DNA from: Jezberella montanilacus
GTDB lineage: Bacteria; Pseudomonadota; Gammaproteobacteria; Burkholderiales; Burkholderiaceae_B
DNA: 64,000 nt
Direction of reading: 5' to 3'
Assembly (NCBI RefSeq): GCF_003003055.1
Contig: NZ_PVTV01000011.1
Span: 744,001-808,000 of the forward strand
Shown here: one piece after another, positions 23,974 through 32,554 of the stretch
Position numbering within the stretch: the first letter of the stretch is position 1
Layout: each line of letters begins with the position of its first letter
Position numbers and translations under genes: made by a program
Notes under the pieces: generated by a model
Told to the model about the DNA's origin: nothing
The model's input: the letters and a program-made list of their open reading frames with translations, nothing else
Database searches by the model: none

Positions 23974-25107
23974 ATGAAAAAGCTTTTTGCTGTGCCATCT
24001 TTCCTGTCTGTTTTGGCGATTACTGTGTTGACTATGCAGCCCGCGCTTGCTGCAGACATCACGATCGGGGGAGCATTCCCCATGAGTGGCGATAATGCTG
24101 AATACGGTCAGATTTTTAGCAGCGGGGCCAACATGGCGGTTGAGCATATCAACGCCGACAAAATGCTCTCGGGTAAGCTGAGTATCGTTTACGAAGACAG
24201 CCAAGCCACCCCTGCGCAGGGCGTCGTCGCAGCAAACAAGCTCATTAACGTCAACAAAGTACCGTTCATGCTGTCGGCGTTTACTGGCGTATCCAAAGCG
24301 GTCGCACCGGTAGGGGCTCGCACCAAGACCGTTGTGGTCAACGGTGGCGGCGTCGGACCTGATCTGGCCACACTCGGCGACTATTTCTGGAACACCATCC
24401 CTCTGGCCAACTTCGAGGTCAAAATCATTGTGCCCTATCTGGTCAAAGAGAAAGGCTTGAAGCGCGTTGCGCTGATTTATGTTGATGACCCGCTTGGCCA
24501 GGCAATTGTGAAAGAGCTCGGTACCGAGCTACCGAAAGTGGGCGGCGAATTGGTCGGATCATTTTCTATCCCAACCACCGCACAGCAATTCTCGGGCGTT
24601 GCCGCACGGGTTCGCGATGTCAAACCAGATGTCGTTTACTTCGCTACTTATGGCAATCAGGAAAGCCAGTTAGTGAAACAACTACGTGACAATGGCGTTA
24701 GCCAGCCACTGGCCAGTTACTCTGCCGTTGACATCCCCTCAGTCCAGAAACTGCCTGAGGCGAAAGGCATTATCTACACCAGTCAGCAAATTGATTGGGA
24801 TAAACAAGATGCTCGTACCAAACGGCTGATAACCGATTACACAGCCAAATACGGCAAGAAGCCGACCACCTATGTGGTCAACTACTACAACTCAGTCCTG
24901 ACCTTCGGCCTGCTCGCAGCAGCACTCGAAAAAGCGGGTAAACCCGTCACGGGCGAAAACCTTCTTGCTCAGCGCAAAGCAACTGACAAGTTTGAATTTG
25001 CCGGATCAACCGTCTCATTTGAAGCCGACGGCACCGTCAAAGCACCCATTCAAATTATGGAAATCGTGGGTGATGGCACAGGCAAACTACTGGTACCAGG
25101 CAAATAA
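23974..25107 (+). CDS. Liv-type ABC transporter substrate-binding protein
   Basis: Periplasmic receptor (377 residues) of the branched-chain amino acid type ABC importers. The signal peptide covers about residues 1-26 (ending QPALAA), followed by DITIGGAFPMSGDNAEYG, the classical beginning of the type I fold, and VVNGGGVGPDL with ligand-contact residues. A GGAG site precedes the ATG. It heads a full permease/ATPase set. Such systems in Burkholderiales transport many aromatic or aliphatic acids besides amino acids; the CoA enzymes upstream favour an organic acid. Confidence 0.9.
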   Translation: MKKLFAVPSFLSVLAITVLTMQPALAADITIGGAFPMSGDNAEYGQIFSSGANMAVEHINADKMLSGKLSIVYEDSQATPAQGVVAANKLINVNKVPFMLSAFTGVSKAVAPVGARTKTVVVNGGGVGPDLATLGDYFWNTIPLANFEVKIIVPYLVKEKGLKRVALIYVDDPLGQAIVKELGTELPKVGGELVGSFSIPTTAQQFSGVAARVRDVKPDVVYFATYGNQESQLVKQLRDNGVSQPLASYSAVDIPSVQKLPEAKGIIYTSQQIDWDKQDARTKRLITDYTAKYGKKPTTYVVNYYNSVLTFGLLAAALEKAGKPVTGENLLAQRKATDKFEFAGSTVSFEADGTVKAPIQIMEIVGDGTGKLLVPGK

Positions 25108-25147
25108 TAAATAGATATCCACCTAAGCTGCCCCAGGTAGAAGCTTC

Positions 25148-26020
25148 ATGCTGATTGTTCAACTGATATTCAACGGCCTGCAAACCGGTGCGCTGTATGC
25201 ACTGATTGCGGCCGGCTTCTCGCTGATTTTCGGCATGACGCGGATTTTTCATGCGGCACACGGCGCCACCTTCACGATTGCTGGCTACGCGTTCTTTGAA
25301 ATGTACTCAGTCGCCCACTTCGGATGGCCGATTGCTGCGCTCACAGCTATTGCAGCAGCCGCTGTCTTCGGGATGCTGCTCGACCGCTGGGTCTACGCCA
25401 TTATCCAGCGACATGAAGGTTCTTTCTTCACAGTGTTCGCCGCGTCATTCGGTGTCGCTATCGTGGTTCAAAACGTAATCGCGATGGCCTTTGGTCGTGG
25501 GTTAGTTACCATCAGTACGCCCTTGAGCAAAAGTGTCGAGCTTGCGCCTGGCTTATTTGTAGCACCCATGTTGGCAATCGTTCTGGTCTGCGCAGTCATC
25601 TGTTTTGCCCTGTTGCAGTATTTATTGACCAAGACAAATCTGGGCATCGCCCTACGGGCTTTAGGTGAAAATCCAGTGCTAATCGAGGTCTACGGCCTAA
25701 CTCAGAGAAAAATCTCCCAATTTGCGTTTTTGATCGGTTCCATTCTGGTTGTACCGGCTGCGATTTTGACGGCGACGACATCGGGCTTAAACCCCTCCAT
25801 GTCGCATCATGTCATGCTGATCAGTCTGGCAGCAACGATCGTAGGCGGTGTGGGCAGCCTGAGAGGCGCGGCACTGGCCGGTATGTTGCTGGGCATGGCA
25901 GAAAACCTCTGCCTGGCCATCATTGATCCTCAATGGAGCGAAGCGGTGACTTTTGTCATTCTCTTCCTCTTTATCCTGTTCCGGCCCGGCGGCGTATACG
26001 GCCGAGCCATTACCACTTGA
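25148..26020 (+). CDS. Liv-type ABC transporter permease (LivH-like)
   Basis: Inner-membrane permease of 290 residues with about eight hydrophobic segments. The N-terminal LIVQLIFNGLQTGALYALIAAGF-type stretch and the conserved cytoplasmic loop (ALRALGENPVLIEVYG) identify LivH. It begins 40 bases after the receptor gene. It ends 13 bases before the LivM-like gene, with which it forms the membrane channel. Confidence 0.91.
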   Translation: MLIVQLIFNGLQTGALYALIAAGFSLIFGMTRIFHAAHGATFTIAGYAFFEMYSVAHFGWPIAALTAIAAAAVFGMLLDRWVYAIIQRHEGSFFTVFAASFGVAIVVQNVIAMAFGRGLVTISTPLSKSVELAPGLFVAPMLAIVLVCAVICFALLQYLLTKTNLGIALRALGENPVLIEVYGLTQRKISQFAFLIGSILVVPAAILTATTSGLNPSMSHHVMLISLAATIVGGVGSLRGAALAGMLLGMAENLCLAIIDPQWSEAVTFVILFLFILFRPGGVYGRAITT

Positions 26021-26033
26021 GTCAGGCAACACG

Positions 26034-26918
26034 ATGATCGCCTATCTCCAAAATATCGCTGTTCTCTTTTGTGTCAACGGCATCCTTGCGCTGACTCTGA
26101 ATTTCATCATGGGATACGCTGGTATTTACTCGCTTGCTCACACCATTTTCTTTGGGATTGGGGCGTATACCGCGGCCTATCTCGCCTTGAACGTCACTGA
26201 CTCACTATTGATTTCAATGCTGGTAGCTTTCAGTCTGTCTGCGCTGGTTTCAATGGCTTTAGCATTACCCGCTTTACGTGTCAGGGGAGAATATTTCGTT
26301 GCTGCGTCGCTGGGCTTACAAGTGATCGGTGTGACGATCTTTGCAGAATGGAAGTCTGTGACGGGTGGTTTAGGCGGAATGATCGGGATCCCGAGACCTA
26401 GGCTATTTAGCTATGTCTTTATTGATGACACCGCATTTTTAATTCTGTCAGTCATCGTGTTACTCGCCGTGCTGGGCATTCTCAGTTTACTCGTACGAGG
26501 CAGTTTTGGTCGCAGCCTCATGGCGATCAGGGATAGCGAATCTGCTGCGCAAGCCTATGGCAAACACGTTAACGCCGTCAAAACTTTATCGGTCGCGATC
26601 TCATCTGGTTTGGCTGCGATTGCGGGCGTGCTCTACACCTTTTACATGAGCTTCATTAATGTCGAAGGCTTCACACTCGAAACATCGATTCTTCTCATGG
26701 CCATGGTCATCATCGGTGGCACCGGTACATTGCTTGGTCCTGTCGCAGGTGCTGCTTTACTGATGACGCTACCCGCTGCACTGACTTACCTACCGTTTCT
26801 TCCCCCTGGAGAGCTAGGTGCTATTCAGCAAATTGTTTATGGTGCTGCAATGGTGGTGTTAATGATCTTCAGGCCCGGTGGCTTAGTGGGTGGTCGTAGC
26901 AAGGAGAAATCCGCGTGA
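26034..26918 (+). CDS. Liv-type ABC transporter permease (LivM-like)
   Basis: Second membrane subunit, 294 residues from the ATG at 26034; an upstream in-frame start at 25953 lies inside the LivH gene and is rejected. LivM features include NFIMGYAGIYSLAHTIFFGIGAY near the N-terminus and the cytoplasmic loop SLMAIRDSESAAQAYGKHV that contacts the ATPases. About nine hydrophobic segments are seen. Its TGA overlaps the GTG start of the next gene. Confidence 0.92.
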   Translation: MIAYLQNIAVLFCVNGILALTLNFIMGYAGIYSLAHTIFFGIGAYTAAYLALNVTDSLLISMLVAFSLSALVSMALALPALRVRGEYFVAASLGLQVIGVTIFAEWKSVTGGLGGMIGIPRPRLFSYVFIDDTAFLILSVIVLLAVLGILSLLVRGSFGRSLMAIRDSESAAQAYGKHVNAVKTLSVAISSGLAAIAGVLYTFYMSFINVEGFTLETSILLMAMVIIGGTGTLLGPVAGAALLMTLPAALTYLPFLPPGELGAIQQIVYGAAMVVLMIFRPGGLVGGRSKEKSA

Positions 26919-27655
26919 GCACCGCAGAGATACTTTTGCAAATCAAAGGTCTGAACAAAAATTTTGGTGGACTGCAAGCGATATCCGATGTCACGTTGGA
27001 TTTGCCTGCGGGGGTGATCACCACGCTTGTCGGCCCAAACGGAGCGGGAAAGACCACCCTTTTCAATCTGATCACGGGACACCTGATACCCACAACAGGC
27101 ACCGTTCATTGGTTGGGTGCACAGATTAATGGCATCGAACCCTGGAAGATCGCACGCATGGGCATTGCGCGCACGTTTCAGGATCTGCGTTTGTTCAATC
27201 AGATGACCGTCGAAGAAAATATCATGACAGTCATGGAGCGCGGCAGCTGGATCTGGCAATCTGGTCAAGAAAAAAATGCCGAGCGAATCGAACGGGTTTT
27301 AAACGAAACAGGTTTGATCGACAAACGCAAAGAGCGCGCCGTCGATCTCGCCTATGCAGAGAGAAAGTTTCTGAGTCTCGCCCGCATCATGGCAAGTGAG
27401 GCAAAACTCTGGTTGCTAGATGAGCCCGCCTCTGGGCTTGATCCGCGCTCGTTCGAGAAATTCGTGACGTTGTTGCGTCAGTATGCTGCAAGTGGAGTCA
27501 CCATTTGCATCATTGAACATAATCTCGATATCGTCATTCAATTATCAGATCGTGTGGCCTTTCTTGATCAAGGAAAACTGCTGGCTCAAGGCAGTTCACA
27601 GGATATTCTCAAAGATCCTCATCTTGCCGCAATCTATTTCGGAGATCACGCGTGA
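26915..27655 (+). CDS. Liv-type ABC transporter ATP-binding protein (LivG-like) with degenerate signature
   Basis: ATPase subunit of 246 residues starting at a GTG that overlaps the LivM stop. Walker A GPNGAGKTT (40-48) and Walker B LWLLDEPASGLDP are intact. The ABC signature, normally LSGGQ or LSYGQ, reads LAYAE here (145-149) followed by RKFLSLAR, so the Ser, second Gly and Gln are all replaced. The C-terminal LivG extension (DILKDPHLAAIYFG) is present. Together with the canonical LivF partner this would give one normal and one altered ATP site. Confidence 0.91.
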   Translation: MSTAEILLQIKGLNKNFGGLQAISDVTLDLPAGVITTLVGPNGAGKTTLFNLITGHLIPTTGTVHWLGAQINGIEPWKIARMGIARTFQDLRLFNQMTVEENIMTVMERGSWIWQSGQEKNAERIERVLNETGLIDKRKERAVDLAYAERKFLSLARIMASEAKLWLLDEPASGLDPRSFEKFVTLLRQYAASGVTICIIEHNLDIVIQLSDRVAFLDQGKLLAQGSSQDILKDPHLAAIYFGDHA

Positions 27656-28404
27656 GTAACGTGCCCCACCTGAATCATGCGCGCAAAAGCGGTGACGAAC
27701 CGTTTCTCGAGGCAAAGAACCTGCGAGTTGGCTATGGCGGTCGGCCAGTGCTTAACGACTTCAGCGTCAGGCTCGAACATAACGAAGTGCTTTGCTTGAT
27801 TGGTCATAACGGTGCCGGCAAATCAACCTTGCTTAAGGCCCTATTTGGGTTGATCCCTGTTGAGCAAGGCACGCTTGCATTAGAAGGTCGACTGGTTGCG
27901 AAGCCAACGCCTAAATCTATGAACAGTGCTGGTATTGCCTTGGTCCCTGAGGGTAGAGGTGTGTTCCCAGGACTGACTGTCGCAGAAATCATGCGGCTAG
28001 GCTTCTGGGCAAACGGCACACCCAAAGGGGAACAGGCAGCCCGTCTCGATTGGGTCATGGACGTGCTGCCCATGATAAAAAAGTTTTATCAACAACGGGC
28101 CGGCACCTTATCCGGCGGACAGCAACAAATGGTTTCGCTCGGACGTGCACTATTGAGTCAGCCTCGCTGTCTCTTGCTGGACGAGCCTTCGATTGGCTTA
28201 GCTCCTAAGCTTTTTCAAGATTTGCTGGGGCCCATACGTGCGCTGCAGAAAGAACGTAAGATGTCGATCCTGATCGTCGAGCAGAACGTCAAAGAAGCCT
28301 TGAAGATTTCTGATCGAGTGATGGTGATGAAATCAGGCGAGCTTATTAAAGAAGGCACGCCCGACGAATTTGCAGACAACACGCAGTTAATGGAGTTGTA
28401 TTGA
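27652..28404 (+). CDS. Liv-type ABC transporter ATP-binding protein (LivF-like)
   Basis: Second ATPase subunit, 250 residues, starting at a GTG overlapping the LivG stop by four bases. Walker A GHNGAGKST, canonical signature LSGGQQQMVSLGRAL and Walker B CLLLDEPSIGLAP are all present. It has an N-terminal extension of about 17 residues before the usual first strand. It overlaps the next gene, a TauE/SafE protein, by four bases, so the importer and that exporter are translated together. Confidence 0.93.
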   Translation: MSNVPHLNHARKSGDEPFLEAKNLRVGYGGRPVLNDFSVRLEHNEVLCLIGHNGAGKSTLLKALFGLIPVEQGTLALEGRLVAKPTPKSMNSAGIALVPEGRGVFPGLTVAEIMRLGFWANGTPKGEQAARLDWVMDVLPMIKKFYQQRAGTLSGGQQQMVSLGRALLSQPRCLLLDEPSIGLAPKLFQDLLGPIRALQKERKMSILIVEQNVKEALKISDRVMVMKSGELIKEGTPDEFADNTQLMELY

Positions 28405-29153
28405 GTCATTCGTATTTGGTCATTGCTCTTGGATCCATGATTTTTGTCATGGCTGGCGTCATCAAAGGCGTGCTGGGTATGGGCCTACCGACTTTTGCCA
28501 TCGGTGTCCTCAGCCTCATCATCCCTCCTGCGGAAGCAGCCGGGATGCTGGTGATCCCCTCGTTACTCACCAACGTATGGCAACTCTTCAACGGCCCACA
28601 TTTCGGCAATCTCACTAAGCGTTTTAGTCTCTTGCTGATTGCTGTCTGCGTGGGAACGCCGCTCGGGGTCATGTTCATGACCAGCGGTGCAACTCATTTG
28701 GCAAACATCGTACTGGGCTGCGTGTTGGCTTTTTATGGCGTATTCGGTTTGAGCAATGTGAAATTTGTAGTGCGTCCAACGTCTGAGAGACTGGCCTCAC
28801 CTGTGGTTGGCCTGACTACTGGCGTCATCATGGGGGCTACGGGCATCTCGGTCATGCCCGTTGGGCCCTACTTTGCTGCACTCGGTCTAGAAAAAGATGA
28901 TCTCATCCAAGCCTTAGGCTTGACCTTCACGGTTTCATCACTTGCGCTGGCGGTTGGTCTGATATTTGCCGGACAATTTCAGCTGAATGTCGCGACCAAT
29001 TCCATGATCGCACTGATCCCTGCCTTTGCGGGGATGTACCTTGGGCAATCCATCCGCGGGATGATTTCTCAGCAAGTTTTCAAGAAATGCTTTCTAAGCG
29101 GACTTGTTGTGCTGGGATCGTATATGGCAATCAATACGATCCTTCAGCACTAA
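28401..29153 (+). CDS. Sulfite exporter TauE/SafE family membrane protein
   Basis: Membrane protein of 250 residues with about eight hydrophobic segments in two repeats, each with the family glycine-rich pattern (MAGVIKGVLGMGLPTFAIGVL and GVIMGATGISVMP). The start is TTG overlapping the LivF stop. Family members export sulfite, sulfoacetate and other small organic anions. As the last gene of the operon it may release a sulfonate or carboxylate side product, but nothing in the enzymes upstream is specific for sulfur. It converges on the fumarase gene. Confidence 0.87.
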   Translation: MSHSYLVIALGSMIFVMAGVIKGVLGMGLPTFAIGVLSLIIPPAEAAGMLVIPSLLTNVWQLFNGPHFGNLTKRFSLLLIAVCVGTPLGVMFMTSGATHLANIVLGCVLAFYGVFGLSNVKFVVRPTSERLASPVVGLTTGVIMGATGISVMPVGPYFAALGLEKDDLIQALGLTFTVSSLALAVGLIFAGQFQLNVATNSMIALIPAFAGMYLGQSIRGMISQQVFKKCFLSGLVVLGSYMAINTILQH

Positions 29154-29174
29154 CTTAAAACGCTCGCGTTTATC

Positions 29175-30698
29175 TCAGGCCACAACAACCGGTATCCCAG
29201 CAATCTTCGCCGACCACTCTTTAGGCCCTGTCGTGTGAACCGAGACGCCCTCTGAATCGACGGCAACCGTCACCGGCATATCCTCAACGTCAAATTCATA
29301 GATTGCCTCCATACCCAAGTCTTCAAAAGCCAGGACCTTGGAAGACTTGATCGCTTTGGACACGAGATAAGCCGCTCCGCCCACCGCCATCAAGTAGACC
29401 ACCTTGTGTTTGCGGATTGATTCAATCGTTGCTGGACCGCGCTCGGACTTGCCAATCATGACCGTCAGGCCTGTCTGATCAAGCATCATGTCGGTGAACT
29501 TATCCATACGCGTTGAAGTAGTCGGACCTGCGGGGCCAACAATCTCATCGCGAACGGGATCCACCGGACCGACGTAATAAATCGCCCGGTCTTTAAACGA
29601 CACAGGCAATGGTTCGCCTTTAGCCAACATATCCTGAATACGCTTGTGTGCAGCGTCTCGGCCAGTCAGCATTTTTCCGTTCAACAACAACGTGTCGCCA
29701 CGCTTCCAGGTAGCGATCTCGGCTTTCGTCAGCGTATTCAAGTCCACCCGCTTGGACGCCTTGTAATCCGGTGCCCACGTGACCTTTGGCCAATCATCTA
29801 ATGAAGGCGTATGCAAATGTGCTGGTCCCGATCCATCCAGCTCAAAATGTGCGTGGCGTGTCGCAGCACAGTTAGGGATCATGGCAACGGGAAATGAAGC
29901 TGCGTGCGTGGCGAAGGTCTTGATCTTTACATCCAGCACAGTCGTCAAGCCACCTAAACCTTGAGCGCCGATCCCCAAAGCGTTGACCTTGCGATAGAGC
30001 TCGATCCGCAGTTCTTCGAGTTTGTTTGCAGGACCACGCTCAAGCAGTTCATACATATTGAGATCTTCCATCAAAGACTGCTTGGCCATCAAAACAGCTT
30101 TTTCAGCGGTTCCGCCAACGCCAATCCCCAACATGCCAGGTGGACACCAGCCAGCACCCATCGTCGGGACGGTTTTGACAACCCAGTCTACGATGGAATC
30201 GTTAGGATTAAGCATGGCCAACTTGGATTTGTTCTCTGAACCACCGCCTTTGGATGCCAGCTGAACATCAACTTTATCGCCGGGCACGAGCTCAACATTG
30301 ACGACACAGGGTGTGTTGTCTTTTGTATTCTTGCGCGCAAAAATGGGGTCATCGAGAATCGATGCACGCAAAGGATTGTCGGGATTCATGTAGCCACGAC
30401 GCACGCCTTCATCACAGATCTCTTGCAGGCTCTTGGTGCTGTTAAAGCGAACATTCATGCCGACTTTAAGAAACACATTGACGATACCCGTGTCTTGGCA
30501 CAAAGGACGATGCCCTTCTGCGCTCATGCGTGAATTAGTCAAAATTTGAGCCATGGCATCTTTTGCCGCCGGGCTCTCTTCACGCTCGTAAGCGCGTGCC
30601 AGATGTTTGATGTAGTCGGCGGGATGGTAATAACTGATGAACTGAATCGCATCAGCGATCGATTGAACCAGATCTTCTTCTTGAATCGTGACAGACAT
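29175..30698 (-). CDS. Fumarate hydratase, class I
   Basis: Oxygen-sensitive [4Fe-4S] fumarase of 507 residues. The cluster cysteines can be assigned to RPLCQDTGIV, MIPNCAATRHAHFE and GWCPPGMLGIGVGG. The C-terminal domain with GPAGPTTSTRMDKFTD is also present, so this is the one-chain FumA/FumB type. I start at MSVTIQ (30698); in-frame codons further upstream run into the neighbouring crotonase gene. It is 49 bases downstream of that gene on the same strand. Role is the TCA cycle or hydration of a fumarate analogue such as mesaconate; class I enzymes accept both in some bacteria. Confidence 0.92.
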   Translation of the reverse strand: MSVTIQEEDLVQSIADAIQFISYYHPADYIKHLARAYEREESPAAKDAMAQILTNSRMSAEGHRPLCQDTGIVNVFLKVGMNVRFNSTKSLQEICDEGVRRGYMNPDNPLRASILDDPIFARKNTKDNTPCVVNVELVPGDKVDVQLASKGGGSENKSKLAMLNPNDSIVDWVVKTVPTMGAGWCPPGMLGIGVGGTAEKAVLMAKQSLMEDLNMYELLERGPANKLEELRIELYRKVNALGIGAQGLGGLTTVLDVKIKTFATHAASFPVAMIPNCAATRHAHFELDGSGPAHLHTPSLDDWPKVTWAPDYKASKRVDLNTLTKAEIATWKRGDTLLLNGKMLTGRDAAHKRIQDMLAKGEPLPVSFKDRAIYYVGPVDPVRDEIVGPAGPTTSTRMDKFTDMMLDQTGLTVMIGKSERGPATIESIRKHKVVYLMAVGGAAYLVSKAIKSSKVLAFEDLGMEAIYEFDVEDMPVTVAVDSEGVSVHTTGPKEWSAKIAGIPVVVA

Positions 30699-30747
30699 GT
30701 GATTGCCCATTAATGAGATGGTTGGAGTAGAAGTGAAAAAATGAAAC

Positions 30748-31515
30748 TTATTTACCTTGCCAGACTGGTTTACGTTTTTCAGCAAACGCGGTGGAGCCCT
30801 CGCGCGCATCTAGCGACGAAAAAATGTGCGCCATGCGAGGCCGTTGCAAGTCAAACATCTGATCCGATGACCAATCAAGCCCTTCGTTAATCAGACGTTT
30901 AGCGGTTTGAATCGCCAAGGGGCCATTCTCGCTAATCCGCTGTGCCAACTTGATGGCCCCGGCCAAAGCTAACCCAGGCTCAGTCAATACATTAATCAAG
31001 CCAAACTGGTGGGCACGTTCAGCAGAGAACATATCACCTGTCAAAACGACTTCCATGGCGATATGGTACGGGATTCGTCTTGGCAAACGCATCATGCCAC
31101 CCGAGCCAGGCACCAGGCCACGTTTCAGTTCAGGCAAACCAAAACTAGCGTTGTTGGCCGCTACGACCAAATCACAAGCCAAGACCATCTCGCAACCTCC
31201 GGCTAGCGCATAGCCTTCGACCGCGGCGATCAAGGGTTTTTTTGGTGGCGCTTCGACAAAACCGGCGAATCCCTTACCTTCTACAACAGAACGTTTGCCG
31301 GTGCGGGCAAAGTCCTTTAAATCCATGCCCGAGCTGAACGTAGCAGCAGCACCAGTCAAAATCCCGATTCTGACGTCGTCTCGCGCATCCATCTCTTCGA
31401 AGGCGGCGGCCATTTCAACCGCGGTGTCGATGGTGATCGCATTTTTCGCCTGAGGTCGATTGATGGTGATGATCTGAATGCCATCGCTCACTTCGACGTT
31501 GATGTATTGGGGCAT
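30748..31515 (-). CDS. Enoyl-CoA hydratase (crotonase family)
   Basis: Crotonase-fold enzyme of 255 residues. The oxyanion-hole segments are present (FSSGMDLKDF and VEGYALAGGCEMVLACD), and both catalytic glutamates of true hydratases can be placed, in LPELKRGLVPGSGG and in IAMEVVLTGD. That argues for hydration of an enoyl-CoA rather than isomerase or hydrolase activity. It is the first gene of a leftward pair with fumarase, and is divergent from glyQ with 136 bases between. Confidence 0.9.
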   Translation of the reverse strand: MPQYINVEVSDGIQIITINRPQAKNAITIDTAVEMAAAFEEMDARDDVRIGILTGAAATFSSGMDLKDFARTGKRSVVEGKGFAGFVEAPPKKPLIAAVEGYALAGGCEMVLACDLVVAANNASFGLPELKRGLVPGSGGMMRLPRRIPYHIAMEVVLTGDMFSAERAHQFGLINVLTEPGLALAGAIKLAQRISENGPLAIQTAKRLINEGLDWSSDQMFDLQRPRMAHIFSSLDAREGSTAFAEKRKPVWQGK

Positions 31516-31651
31516 TGAGTGACTCCGATTGCAGCAATGAATAGGGATTTTGTTAAATGATAGGCGATTAAGGGGGGAACCGCTGTTTAGTCCGTCTGGC
31601 GCTGTAAAATGCTGGTCTCGCTCGTCAGAAACGACTTTTTACCAAAGATAC

Positions 31652-32554
31652 ATGCTTACTTTTCAGCAAATTATCCTGCGCTTGCAAGAATACTGGGATC
31701 AGCAGGGCTGCGCGCTACTGCAGCCCTATGATATGGAGGTCGGCGCCGGCACCTCTCACACGGCAACATTCCTCCGGGCCATTGGCCCCGAGCCTTGGCG
31801 CGCGGCTTATGTACAACCATCAAGACGCCCTAAAGATGGTCGCTACGGCGAAAACCCCAATCGTCTGCAGCACTATTATCAGTACCAAGTTGTCCTTAAA
31901 CCCGCACCACCTGATATCCTCGATTTGTACATCGGCTCGCTCAAAGCGCTGGGCATTGATCCGCTTAAGCATGACATTCGCTTTGTTGAAGACGATTGGG
32001 AGAACCCCACCTTGGGTGCCTGGGGTCTTGGCTGGGAAGTCTGGCTTAACGGCATGGAAGTCACACAATTCACTTACTTCCAGCAAGTCGGGGGTTTGGA
32101 CTGTACGCCTGCAACCGGTGAGATCACCTATGGGCTTGAGCGTCTGGCCATGTATTTGCAGGGCGTTGAAAGCGTGTACGACCTGGTCTGGACAGAAAAT
32201 ACAAGTGGGAAGGTCTTGTATCGCGATGTGTTTCATCAAAATGAAGTCGAGCAATCAACCTACAACTTCGAATACGCCAACGCTGACATGCTGTTCAGGC
32301 ACTTCAATGATTACGAAGCGTCGGCTCAAGCGCTCATTGCTGTGCCGCTGGCGCTACCCGCCTATGAAGCTACTTTAAAAGCTGCTCACACTTTCAATAT
32401 GCTGGACGCTCGGGGTGCAATCAGCGTGACTGAACGTGCTGCCTACATCGGCCGTATACGCAATCTGTCGCGAGCGGTAGCACAAGCTTATTACGACTCT
32501 CGTGAGCATCTCGGGTTCCCCATGCTGAAACAGGGACAAGAGGTCAGCGCATGA
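31652..32554 (+). CDS. glyQ: Glycine--tRNA ligase, alpha subunit
   Basis: Catalytic subunit of the alpha2beta2 glycyl-tRNA synthetase, 300 residues from the ATG at 31652. It begins [15 protein letters not shown], the near-universal GlyQ start, and contains [17 protein letters not shown] and [17 protein letters not shown]. Thirty-four in-frame codons upstream are not part of the family and are left out. It overlaps glyS by four bases (ATGA). This opens a conserved run of glyQ, glyS, gmhB, plsC, a metalloprotease and gloA. Confidence 0.97.
   Translation: MLTFQQIILRLQEYWDQQGCALLQPYDMEVGAGTSHTATFLRAIGPEPWRAAYVQPSRRPKDGRYGENPNRLQHYYQYQVVLKPAPPDILDLYIGSLKALGIDPLKHDIRFVEDDWENPTLGAWGLGWEVWLNGMEVTQFTYFQQVGGLDCTPATGEITYGLERLAMYLQGVESVYDLVWTENTSGKVLYRDVFHQNEVEQSTYNFEYANADMLFRHFNDYEASAQALIAVPLALPAYEATLKAAHTFNMLDARGAISVTERAAYIGRIRNLSRAVAQAYYDSREHLGFPMLKQGQEVSA

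Noticed and set aside
29158-29171. AAACGC-TC-GCGTTT dyad between TauE and fumarase genes as a bidirectional terminator
   Set aside because: Only a two-base loop and no proper T run; stability is doubtful.
30699-30809. In-frame extension of the fumarase gene into the crotonase gene
   Set aside because: Class I fumarases begin near MSVTIQ; the extra codons overlap the end of an intact enoyl-CoA hydratase gene.
31728-32378. Open frame of 216 codons on the plus strand in another frame of glyQ
   Set aside because: Lies entirely inside glyQ, which has full family conservation; the alternative product is low-complexity and unrecognisable.
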